Assembly (NCBI GenBank): GCA_905193585.1
Contig: CAJJPG010000034.1
Span: forward strand, 1 to 14,562
Direction: 5' to 3'
Source: an uncultured Oscillospiraceae bacterium
GTDB taxonomy: Bacteria; Bacillota; Clostridia; Oscillospirales; Acutalibacteraceae
DNA length: 14,562 nucleotides
Made by a program: the position numbers and the translations under genes. Below are positions 6,929-13,793 of this stretch, piece by piece (position 1 is the stretch's first letter; every line of letters starts with the position of its first letter). The notes under the pieces are model-generated. The model was not told the DNA's origin and made no database searches. It was given only the letters and a program-made list of their open reading frames with translations.

Positions 6929-9586
6929 TTATTCCTCCTTGCTGCCGTTATCGTCGTTATCGCTGTTCCCGAAAAGGTCGGTATCAATGGTAAATCCGCC
7001 GCTGAAGTCCTCTTCAATATGCGGTATATCAATATCCGGCGCGGTATCGTCATCCAAAATGCTCGGCTTTATATCCTCGGGGAAGGTGGAGGCGAGTATT
7101 CTTTCCGCTTCTTCTCTGTCCTGTGCGCGCCATTTTTCAATAAGGCGGTCGCCCTCGGGGTAGGCATTATCCGACGGGTGCTTTTTGGAGTACAGCTTAA
7201 AGAAGAGCAGGTATATAAGCAGAAGTATTGCCGCGGCACCCGTTATTTCAAGCCCCGAAACAAGCCCGGGGGTCTTATACTCAAAGCGTATGCGGCTGCT
7301 GCCCGCACCCACCTTAACCGCCATAAACCCGGCGTTTACCTTTTCAATTTCGGCAGGTTCGCCGTTTACGGTGGCGCTCCAGCCCTTATCATAAGGTACA
7401 GAGAAGAAAACGAGGTTTTCCCTGTCTCTTGTTACGTCCGCCGTAAAGCCCGTGTTATCGCGCTTGAAATTATAAGCCGCAGTCTCGCGCAGCTTTTCGC
7501 AGTCGTACTCCATGGTGCTGTCGGTCTGCGAGAGTGTAGTGCCTGTCTCGTCGCCGCCGAACGGAGGCATTTCAAGATTTTCTATATTATCGAGAATGTC
7601 CTTATACTTTTCTATTTGCTTATCGGTTAAAAGTATGGCTTTGAGCATCATTGCCGCGCGGCTTGATTTTGAGTATTCATCGCAGAAATCGTAGCTCATA
7701 TAATAATCATACGAAAAGCCGTAGGGAATGTAGTTCTTGTTTTCGTAAACGTAGTAGCCGCCGTCGGTTTTAATGTATTCGTAATTCGGCATTTTCGGCT
7801 CATCGTCTTCATCAAGAAAGCTCTTTGCGTCGCTGTCCTTACGGTTTAAAAGGTATTTTACCGAAAGCAGGGGGCGAATTGCCGCCTGGTCGGTATCGGG
7901 GCGGCTGCCCACGCTGCGCTCAACGCCTATATAATCGTAAAATTCAAAAATTGAGGCGGGCACCACCGAGTGAAAAGCGTTAATACCGGGGTAGCCTAAA
8001 TACATTGAGGTATTGTCAACCCCGTCGTATACGTCTATGCGGTAGTTATCACTCTTTTCAAGGTCTACCTTGCCCTCAATCAGCTTATCAATCATAACCT
8101 CTTTAATTTCATAGGAATGCGAGCGCCCGCAGGCAATAAATATATTGCCGTAAACTATGGCTATAATGCAAACGCAGGCGGTGGCACCCTTGTAAAACGC
8201 CCGGCGGTCGGTTTTAAGCACCTTAAGCAGCATACCCAGTATTATAAGGCTCAAAACAGCAACGGCGCAGGTTATCCAAAAACGGAAAATGTACATGCCG
8301 TCCTCGCTCTGCGAGTAAAGCCCGAAAATATACTTGCCCTTGTGCTCGGTATCCTCCTGCGGGAAAAAGCCGATAACAAGCGAAATTGCCAGTGTAATAC
8401 CCAAAACCCATTTGTAGCCGGAGCGCCAGTTTACGGTGCTGTCCTCTGTTAAAGAAACGGTTGCAAGGCACATCATAAGTATGGGCATATAGAACCACCG
8501 CGCATAATACGAGGTGTTGAAAGCGTAAAACGCGCTGTTGAGAAACGGCACCATAGCCATAAAAATGCAAATGCCCATAACTCTTTTAAGCCAGTGGTTT
8601 TTCCTTTGCGAAAACCAGACGAAAACGCCCACCATACTGAAAAGCGGCAGCCAGCCCCCGAGGGAAGACCACTTGACGTTAGCGCCGGGGAAGAACACGG
8701 GTCGGGCGGGAATATCGGGCGGGAAGAAGAAGCACTCTATTATATTACCGTATATCTGCTCCTTGCCGTACATTATGGCGCTCCATCCGAGGAGAATACT
8801 TGAAACGCGGGTGTTATCAATTATAGCGAGGATACTCGGCATTAACAGGAAAGCGGAAAGGCAAACGCCGAGAACCGCTTCGAAGATAAGCACAATAAAG
8901 CGGGAGAATTTCACCTTTATATCGCCCGAGAAAAGCCGCACGAAGAAATAAATTACCGTGAAAACAACCATTCCGAAGAAGAAAAAGTAATTTGTAACGG
9001 CGCAAAGCGCAACACTGAGCGCGAAAACGATACGGCGGTTTTCGGTTATTAACTGCTCCAGCGCCAAAAGCAGAATGGGGAAAGCGATAATCGCCTCGTG
9101 AAAGTGATTAAAGAATATATTGTAAACAGAAAAGCCCGAAAAAGCATAAAGTAGACCGCCGAGGCGCGCCGCCTGCGGGGTTCTTGTAAAGCGGCGGATG
9201 TAGAAATACGAGGTAAACGCGGCACAGGCAAATTTAAGTATGAGAAGTGGTCCCATAAGGTAGGGCACTACCCAGTTTGGGAAAGGTATTGTAAGCCAGA
9301 AAAACGGGCTGCCGAGCAGGTAAAAGCTGTATGAGCCTATGAAATTGGCGCCGAGGTCGGTAGTCCAGCTCCAGAAAATATTGCCCGATTTCACCGCCTT
9401 GTGGCACTGCATGTAAAACGGAATCTGCTGCACGTTAAAATCGCCGTAAAAGGTGAAATATCCCTCGCCCATAATCATATAGGGTACAAAAAGCGCCGCC
9501 GCCACGGTGAGCGCTATAAAAAACGTAGAAAGATATTTTTCCTTTTGCGGGCGCAAAAGAGTCTGTTTTGAATAAGAAAAATTCAT
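6929..9586 (-). CDS. YfhO-family polytopic membrane protein
   Basis: This is a large membrane protein of the YfhO family, GT-C-like proteins. In Bacillus and Listeria, YfhO is linked to sugar decoration of lipoteichoic acid from undecaprenyl-linked sugars, so a role in transferring sugars to envelope polymers outside the membrane is likely; the actual substrate is unknown. I place the start at the ATG at 9586 (885 residues), because AAAGGA lies 8 bases before it; the ATG at 9595 would sit directly on that site. Residues 16-40 are the first helix. The next segment holds FYGDFNVQQIPFY, the conserved first external loop with an acidic residue. About a dozen helices follow, then an extracellular region rich in D, Y and N (roughly 490-780), a last helix near 800-820, and a cytoplasmic tail rich in D and E. 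It is transcribed divergently from the YfbR-like gene and together with the DUF2975-like gene. Confidence 0.88.
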   Translation of the reverse strand: MNFSYSKQTLLRPQKEKYLSTFFIALTVAAALFVPYMIMGEGYFTFYGDFNVQQIPFYMQCHKAVKSGNIFWSWTTDLGANFIGSYSFYLLGSPFFWLTIPFPNWVVPYLMGPLLILKFACAAFTSYFYIRRFTRTPQAARLGGLLYAFSGFSVYNIFFNHFHEAIIAFPILLLALEQLITENRRIVFALSVALCAVTNYFFFFGMVVFTVIYFFVRLFSGDIKVKFSRFIVLIFEAVLGVCLSAFLLMPSILAIIDNTRVSSILLGWSAIMYGKEQIYGNIIECFFFPPDIPARPVFFPGANVKWSSLGGWLPLFSMVGVFVWFSQRKNHWLKRVMGICIFMAMVPFLNSAFYAFNTSYYARWFYMPILMMCLATVSLTEDSTVNWRSGYKWVLGITLAISLVIGFFPQEDTEHKGKYIFGLYSQSEDGMYIFRFWITCAVAVLSLIILGMLLKVLKTDRRAFYKGATACVCIIAIVYGNIFIACGRSHSYEIKEVMIDKLIEGKVDLEKSDNYRIDVYDGVDNTSMYLGYPGINAFHSVVPASIFEFYDYIGVERSVGSRPDTDQAAIRPLLSVKYLLNRKDSDAKSFLDEDDEPKMPNYEYIKTDGGYYVYENKNYIPYGFSYDYYMSYDFCDEYSKSSRAAMMLKAILLTDKQIEKYKDILDNIENLEMPPFGGDETGTTLSQTDSTMEYDCEKLRETAAYNFKRDNTGFTADVTRDRENLVFFSVPYDKGWSATVNGEPAEIEKVNAGFMAVKVGAGSSRIRFEYKTPGLVSGLEITGAAAILLLIYLLFFKLYSKKHPSDNAYPEGDRLIEKWRAQDREEAERILASTFPEDIKPSILDDDTAPDIDIPHIEEDFSGGFTIDTDLFGNSDNDDNGSKEE

Positions 9587-9614
9587 TTGATACATCCTTT
9601 TTTAAAATATCTTA

Positions 9615-9642
9615 TTGATATTATAACAGTTAATGATATAAT
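9615..9642 (+). promoter_or_regulatory. Promoter for the yfbR-like/SCP2-like/aminotransferase operon
   Basis: On the plus strand TTGATA (9615-9620) and TATAAT (9637-9642) are 16 bases apart, with an extended -10 TG at 9634-9635. Transcription would begin near 9649, leaving a leader of about 17 bases before the proposed TTG start. Its -35 abuts the -10 of the opposing promoter and its -10 abuts the opposing -35, so simultaneous use is unlikely. Confidence 0.8.
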
Positions 9643-9648
9643 ATTCAA
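9620..9648 (-). promoter_or_regulatory. Promoter for the yfhO-like/DUF2975-like pair
   Basis: On the minus strand TTGAAT (9643-9648) and TATAAT (9620-9625) are 17 bases apart, with an extended -10 TG. The start would be near 9613, about 27 bases before the ATG at 9586. It overlaps almost completely with the divergent plus-strand promoter. Confidence 0.8.
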
Positions 9649-9665
9649 TAAAGGAAGTGAAAATT

Positions 9666-10247
9666 TTGCAAAATCATTTTTATGCCATGATGTCCCGAAT
9701 GAAAAATATATACCGTTGGGGGCTTATGCGCAACACGCGGCGCGAGAATTTAAGCGAACATTCGCTTGAAACCGCGCAGATAGCCCACGCGCTGGCGCTT
9801 ATAGGCAACAAACGCCTTTCCAAAAGCTACAACGCGAATTTTGCGGCGGTGGCGGCAATGTACCACGATACGCCCGAAATTATAACCGGCGATATGCCCA
9901 CCCCCGTTAAATACTATAACAGCGAAATTAAAGAAGTGTATAAGGATATTGAAAAGGCAGCCGAAAAAAGACTTACCGATATGCTGCCCGAGGATTTTAA
10001 GGAAGACTTTGCCGCGCTATATTCGCCCGATAAAGACACCGCCCGCCTTGTAAAAGCGGCGGACAAGTTATCGGCACTTATAAAGTGCATAGAAGAGCTT
10101 AATATGGGCAACCGCGAATTTGCGGTAGCCGAAAAAACGCTCAGAGCGGCAATAGTTGACCTTAAATGCCCCGAGGCTGATATATTTTTAAAAGAGTTCA
10201 TACCGAGCTTTGGTTTATCGCTCGATGAACAGAATCAGGAGGAATAA
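9666..10247 (+). CDS. yfbR: YfbR-type HD-domain 5'-deoxynucleotidase
   Basis: This cytoplasmic metal-dependent phosphohydrolase of the HD superfamily is related to Escherichia coli YfbR, which removes the phosphate from deoxynucleoside 5'-monophosphates. From the TTG at 9666 the protein is 193 residues and begins QNHFYAMMSR, aligning with the YfbR N-terminus; AAGGA lies about 10 bases upstream. A GTG at 9657 is possible but sits almost on the ribosome binding site. Active-site features are RW at 17-18, H32 in NLSEHSLE, H67-D68 with E71 in YHDTPE, GDMPTPVK (75-82), and D133 in KAADKLSALIKC. It leads a three-gene operon. A role in nucleotide pool balance is likely; the link with the two following genes is unclear. 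Confidence 0.9.
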   Translation: MQNHFYAMMSRMKNIYRWGLMRNTRRENLSEHSLETAQIAHALALIGNKRLSKSYNANFAAVAAMYHDTPEIITGDMPTPVKYYNSEIKEVYKDIEKAAEKRLTDMLPEDFKEDFAALYSPDKDTARLVKAADKLSALIKCIEELNMGNREFAVAEKTLRAAIVDLKCPEADIFLKEFIPSFGLSLDEQNQEE

Positions 10248-10249
10248 AA

Positions 10250-11014
10250 ATGCTTGAACAAAAGGCGTTGGCATATGCCAATATGTACGGCGTTTTGGGC
10301 GCGCTTGAAAATCTTTGCGTGCTGGATAACAAGGCAAAAGAAATTGTTGAGGGCATAAATAAGCCTGTTTCCCTTTGCTTTGATGTGAAGGAAGGACCCT
10401 GCCGCACCTTTCATTTTGATAAAAGCGGCTGCAAAATAACCGAGGGAAGCAACGGGTGTAACTGCAAAATGAATTTTTCATCACCCGAAAAATTCAATGC
10501 GCTTATAAACGACTCAAAGCCCGGCGTGCCCGTAAAGGGCGTAGTGACCCTGCTGAAATTCTTAACGGGACCCTTTACCGCCCTTACAAACAGGCTTACC
10601 GAAATTTTGCGCCCGAGCAAGGACGCTATGGCTGACCGCGCGTTTTTTGAAGAAAACACCATGCTTACAATGTATGTAATAGCGGGGGCAATATCCGCCC
10701 TTGCAAATAATGAGAGCATTGCGAAAATATCCGCCGCAAATACGCCCGACGGTGATGTGCAGTTAGGGATAAAGGACAAAGCCGCCGTTACCATAAGCAT
10801 AAAGGATCATCATTTCACAACGGTTAAAAAGCCTTGCGATAACCCGCGCGCCGTAATGGAATTTGCAAGCATTGACCTTGCAAACGGGCTTTTTTCGGGC
10901 ACGGTTTCCACAATAAACGAAATGTGCAGGGGCAACATACGCCTGGCGGGAGTGCTTTCTATGGTGGATAACATAAACCGCATACTTGACCGCGTTTCAC
11001 TTTACTTAGAATAA
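10250..11014 (+). CDS. Protein with two SCP2-like (sterol-carrier-type) halves, function unknown
   Basis: This 254-residue soluble protein has no signal peptide or membrane helix. The second half (about 165-254) has the strand-and-helix order of SCP2-like lipid-binding domains: a hydrophobic strand (AAVTISIK), then NPRAVMEFASIDLANGLFSG, then a run with GNIRLAGVLSMVDNINRILD. The first half (about 35-125) repeats it more loosely: FDVKEGPCRTFHFD, then NCKMNFSSPEKFNALIND, then PVKGVVTLLKFL. I infer an ancient duplication. SCP2 folds bind lipids or other hydrophobic molecules, and stand-alone bacterial members are poorly understood. Cysteines are frequent in the first half (C43, C51, C61, C70, C72). 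AGGAGG overlapping the end of the yfbR-like gene drives the ATG at 10250. The class III aminotransferase gene follows after 13 bases. The fold assignment rests on pattern only. Confidence 0.6.
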   Translation: MLEQKALAYANMYGVLGALENLCVLDNKAKEIVEGINKPVSLCFDVKEGPCRTFHFDKSGCKITEGSNGCNCKMNFSSPEKFNALINDSKPGVPVKGVVTLLKFLTGPFTALTNRLTEILRPSKDAMADRAFFEENTMLTMYVIAGAISALANNESIAKISAANTPDGDVQLGIKDKAAVTISIKDHHFTTVKKPCDNPRAVMEFASIDLANGLFSGTVSTINEMCRGNIRLAGVLSMVDNINRILDRVSLYLE

Positions 11015-11027
11015 AGGAGTTATACAT

Positions 11028-12299
11028 ATGAGCAAATATCCTGAATATTCACACACCAAAAGCCGCGAATGGTTTGAGCGCGCGCTTAACGTCATTCCGT
11101 CGGGAATATACGGGCATTTAGGGCCCTCCGAGGGGCTCTTTTTGCCGCTTGAAAAATGGCCGCTTATAAGTTCAAAAGCCGAGGGTACATATTTTTGGGA
11201 TATGGACGGCAATCGCTACCTTGACTTTATGTGCGCCTACGGACCTAATGTGTTGGGTTATAATGACCCCGAGGTTGACGCGGCGGCTTTGGAGCAACTT
11301 AAAAGCGGCAACTGCACCACCGCCCCCTCTTATAAAATGGTGGAGTGCGCGGAGCTGCTGGTTGATACGGTGGAAAGCGCCGACTGGGCTTATTTTATGA
11401 AGAACGGAACCGACGCCACCACATTCTCCGTAATGTGTGCGCGCGCCCACACCCGCAGAAAAAAGGTAGTATTTTTCAAGGGCTACTACCACGGCAACGA
11501 CCCGTGGGCTATGAAAGCCGATTACCCCGGCATACTGCCCGAGGACGTGGCAAACAACATTATTGTGCCCTGGTTTGATATGGACGCGCTTGAAAAGGCG
11601 TGGGAGGAAACAAAGGGCGATATAGCCGCGCTTATAGCCCAGCCCTACGACCACGGCAATTTTTACGATAACGTTTGCTCCACAAACGAAAAGTGGCAGG
11701 CGGTAAGAAAGTTTTGCGACGAGCACGGAATAGTGCTTATTTTCGACGACGTGCGCACGGGTTTCAGGCTTGATATTAAGGGCAGCGACCACTATTACGG
11801 AATAAAAGCGGATATAATTTGTTTTTGCAAGGCGCTTGCAAACGGCTACAATATGTCAGCCGCCTGCGGCAGAGAGTTTTTAAAGACCGCCGCCTCGTCG
11901 CTTTCGTTTACAGGCTCTTACTGGATGAGCGCCGTGCCGTTCGCCGCGTCAATTGCCTGCATAAATAAAATGAAACGGCTTGATACGCCCGCGCTTTTCA
12001 GAGAAAAGGGCTTAAAGCTGACAAACGCCTTTAAAAAGGCGGCAGAGGAAAACGGCTTTGACCTTGCGGTATCGGGCGAGCCTGCGCTTTTCTACCTTAG
12101 AATTGCCAACGATAACAGCCTTATGCTCCACCAGGAGTGGATAGCCGAGTGCGTATCGCGCGGGCTTTTCTTAGCCTCGCACCACAACCACTTTATGAAC
12201 GCCGCCGTTACCGATGAGGATATAGCCCTTGCAGCGGATATAGCGAACGACGCTTTCGCGGTTGTAGCCGCCCGCCACCCCGATAAACTTAATAAATAA
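11028..12299 (+). CDS. Class III PLP-dependent aminotransferase, glutamate-1-semialdehyde-aminomutase-like
   Basis: This 423-residue fold-type I PLP enzyme belongs to the class III (acetylornithine/GSA aminomutase) group. Signatures are DMDGNRYLDFMCAYGPNVLGY (58-78), KNGTDATTFSVMCARA (125-140, phosphate binding), FKGYYHGND (150-158), the pyridine-nitrogen aspartate in FDDVRTGF (239-246, probably D240), and the Schiff-base lysine K268 in CFCKALANGY. The general layout is HemL-like. However, HemL's LGKIIGGG-type lysine motif is absent and no haem gene is nearby, so a true HemL role is unlikely. It may be an aminotransferase or aminomutase acting on another amino or keto acid. The ATG at 11028 follows AAAGGAG with 9-base spacing and is the last gene of the operon, followed by a strong hairpin. 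Confidence 0.85.
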   Translation: MSKYPEYSHTKSREWFERALNVIPSGIYGHLGPSEGLFLPLEKWPLISSKAEGTYFWDMDGNRYLDFMCAYGPNVLGYNDPEVDAAALEQLKSGNCTTAPSYKMVECAELLVDTVESADWAYFMKNGTDATTFSVMCARAHTRRKKVVFFKGYYHGNDPWAMKADYPGILPEDVANNIIVPWFDMDALEKAWEETKGDIAALIAQPYDHGNFYDNVCSTNEKWQAVRKFCDEHGIVLIFDDVRTGFRLDIKGSDHYYGIKADIICFCKALANGYNMSAACGREFLKTAASSLSFTGSYWMSAVPFAASIACINKMKRLDTPALFREKGLKLTNAFKKAAEENGFDLAVSGEPALFYLRIANDNSLMLHQEWIAECVSRGLFLASHHNHFMNAAVTDEDIALAADIANDAFAVVAARHPDKLNK

Positions 12300-12304
12300 C
12301 AAAA

Positions 12305-12343
12305 ACGCACCCCGCAGCCGATAACAGCGACTGTGGGGTGCGT
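12305..12343. terminator. Strong hairpin, terminator between convergent genes
   Basis: ACGCACCCCGCAG pairs with CTGTGGGGTGCGT (13 pairs including one G-T) around a 13-base loop, 5 bases after the aminotransferase stop. On the plus strand only a weak TTGTCT follows. On the minus strand the stem runs into TTTTTGTTATTT, so the better terminator faces the decayed sirtuin gene. It probably serves both directions. Confidence 0.8.
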
Positions 12344-12371
12344 TGTCTAATCGAATAAAAAGGGGAGTACG

Positions 12372-12906
12372 CCCGATCTCATCGGGGCAGAGCGCTTCGC
12401 CGTAATTTATGCAGGCACAAACGGCTTTTGGGTTCTTTGAGTTCATCTGCCAAAACGGGTATTTTATTATTGCGGGAGTATTGAACCCGACGCCGAGCTC
12501 CGAAAACAGAACGTGCAGTCCCTCATGGCGGCGGATAAAATCGCCGTACCGTTCGGCGGCGGCATACCACCCCTCGTCCTGCACGAATTTATCGTTGCAG
12601 CGTAGGTTTACGGCTGCGGGGCTGCCGCATACGGGGCATTTCGGAATAAGTTCCGTCGGGATTTTCAAATCCCTTTGCCGTTTTGTCATTTCGCGGATAA
12701 GCGCTTCGTTATCAAAGGTTTTCTGACAGCACGGCTTACTGCACTGTAACAAACTGTAATCACCCTGCGTGTAAAAAAGGCGCTTTTTATCAAACCCCGC
12801 CCGCGCCGATTACTATAGCGTCGGCATATTTAAGCTCGTTTTTAAGTTTTTTAATATCAGCCGAGAAGTCTTCGGTAGATTTCGAGGTCCTTATCTTTGA
12901 AAACAT
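12372..12906 (-). pseudogene. SirTM-type (macrodomain-linked) sirtuin, broken by an internal deletion
   Basis: Intact members are NAD-dependent protein ADP-ribosyltransferases of about 300 residues, encoded with a macrodomain hydrolase. Here the ATG at 12906, overlapping the macrodomain end by 50 bases, starts a 38-codon stretch containing KNELKYADAIVIGAG, the first NAD-binding strand. It then shifts frame and stops at 12790-12792. Directly after the break the other frame resumes family sequence: AGFDKKRLFYTQGDYSLLQC, then CSKPC and CPVCG (zinc cysteines), KFVQDEGW, ELGVGFNTPAIIKYPFWQM and INYGEALCPDEI. About 100 residues, including the NVDH catalytic region and most of the NAD pocket, are missing. 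The usual C-terminal tail also fails to follow CPDEI, the frame running on into the terminator. The gene cannot make an active enzyme. The size of the loss is judged from memory of the family. Confidence 0.88.
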
Positions 12907-13390
12907 TAAATATCACCTTGATTTTACTTTGCGTTTCCGCTTTATAACTCTTTACGGCTTCTATTGCCGTTTCAGCTGCTTTGCCGTTCGGAAAATGAAA
13001 TTCACCCGTGGAAATACAGCAAAAAGCAATGCTGTTTAAACGGTATTCATCCGCCTTTTTTAAGCAGGAAAGGTAGCAGGAACGCAGCAATTCAAAGTCT
13101 CTTTCGGTCGGTTCGCCGCTAACAACGGGACCTACGGTGTGAATAACATAGCGGCAGGGAAGATTAAACGCGGGAGTAATTTCGGCACAGCCGGGTTTTT
13201 CCGCGTGACCTTTTTTCCGCATTATTTCGCTGCAGGCAAGGCGAAGCTCAACCCCCGCAAAGGTATGAACTGCGTTGTCGATACATTCGTGATTCGGGTA
13301 AAAACAACCGAGCAACGCGCTGTTTGCGGCATTTACAACCGAATCGCATTTAAGCGCGGTAATATCGCCCTGCCATAAATAAATACCGGG
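12857..13390 (-). pseudogene. Zinc-type macrodomain (ADP-ribosyl hydrolase), N-terminus missing
   Basis: The conserved part runs from PGIYLWQGDITALKCDS to the TGA at 12859, with VNAANSALLGCFYPNHECIDN (the Cys/His segment typical of zinc-containing, sirtuin-linked macrodomains), EITPAFNLPCRYVIHTVGP and FCCISTGEFHFPN. Such enzymes remove ADP-ribose placed by the partner sirtuin. Intact relatives carry roughly 70-100 further N-terminal residues. Here the reading frame upstream of 13390 is open to a TTG at 13600, but those 70 codons are antisense to a hydrolase remnant and its terminator hairpin and resemble no family sequence. No ATG lies within the conserved start and no ribosome binding site fits the TTG. 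The gene is therefore best read as 5'-truncated, although its catalytic core is intact and production from an unnoticed start cannot be ruled out. Confidence 0.8.
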
Positions 13391-13531
13391 CTGTACGATC
13401 TTACGCCCGCCTTGTGTCGGCTTGACTACACAATGAGTGAGGCGGGCGGCGCAACGGATTTTGTGCGCGAATATACTCTTGCCTCGGGCGGACCGTACTG
13501 CGATTGCGGATATAAAAAGAAACTCAAGTGA
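13388..13531 (+). pseudogene. C-terminal remnant of an L-2-amino-thiazoline-4-carboxylate hydrolase-like gene
   Basis: An open stretch ending at the TGA at 13529-13531 reads GLYDLTPALCRLDYTMSEAG, then an acidic-aromatic run, then REYTLASGGPYCDCGYKKK. The order L-x-P-x-L-C-x-L-D, then R-x-x-T-L-A-x-G-G-x-x-C-D near the very end is the C-terminal pattern of the ATC hydrolase family (about 200-240 residues), which open a thiazoline ring during cysteine formation in a few bacteria and are otherwise uncharacterised. Upstream in this frame a stop occurs at 13376-13378 and the bases belong to the opposing macrodomain relic. Only ~47 codons survive, followed by an intact terminator. Family recognition is from memory of the motif. 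Confidence 0.6.
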
Positions 13532-13564
13532 ATTTTGTATTTTAAATTTAATTATTATGTTCCG

Positions 13565-13591
13565 AACCACACGTTTTTCGTGTGGTTTTTT
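13565..13591 (+). terminator. Intrinsic terminator after the hydrolase remnant
   Basis: AACCACACG and CGTGTGGTT form nine pairs around a five-T loop, followed by a T-rich run (TTTTCTT). The direction is plus only, because the minus-strand continuation lacks T residues. It lies 33 bases after the remnant's stop codon, which supports the idea that a real plus-strand gene once ended here. Confidence 0.85.
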
Positions 13592-13650
13592 CTTATACAA
13601 TAAATACCGTCTAGTGTCCTATTTTGTGCTATTCTTTAGTCTGTAACAAT

Positions 13651-13793
13651 CCCTCAGTTTCGCTTTGCTCAACAGCTCCCTTTGCACAAGGGAGCCAACG
13701 GTCAGCACAAACCAAAGGCTCCCTTCTTTTTGACGATAGTCAAAACAGAGGGAACCGCCGCCGTCAGCAGCTGTCAACAAAGTTGACTGAGGG
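13651..13793. repeat. Palindromic MITE/REP-like element with several hairpins
   Basis: This ~143 bp non-coding element is bounded by CCCTCAGT and ACTGAGGG. The inverted repeat extends inward imperfectly: CCCTCAGT...ACAGCT on the left matches the complement of AGCTGT...ACTGAGGG on the right. Internal palindromes include AAGGGAGCC/GGCTCCCTT and TTTTGAC/GTCAAAA. Similar CCCTCAGT-ended elements are, from general knowledge, dispersed in many copies in gut Clostridia. No transposase is encoded. A short flanking duplication could not be made out. Confidence 0.75.

Noticed and set aside
7019..7630. A 203-codon plus-strand open frame opposite the yfhO-like gene
   Set aside because: It is antisense to the conserved C-terminal part of a real gene, with low-complexity composition and no recognisable domain or ribosome binding site.
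11172..11792. A 206-codon minus-strand frame opposite the aminotransferase gene
   Set aside because: It is antisense to conserved PLP motifs and has no supported start or domain.
11028..12299. Naming this gene hemL (tetrapyrrole synthesis)
   Set aside because: The overall fold fits, but the lysine motif differs from HemL and no other haem gene is near, so a specific symbol is not justified.
12171..12371. C-terminal extension of the sirtuin frame past CPDEI into the aminotransferase gene
   Set aside because: The frame reads through a 13-pair terminator hairpin and is then antisense to a well-supported gene; no family resemblance is left.
13391..13600. The first 70 codons of the 247-codon minus-strand frame as a genuine macrodomain N-terminus
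   Set aside because: They start at a TTG without a good ribosome binding site, run through a plus-strand terminator and a plus-strand protein remnant, and resemble no macrodomain N-terminal sequence.
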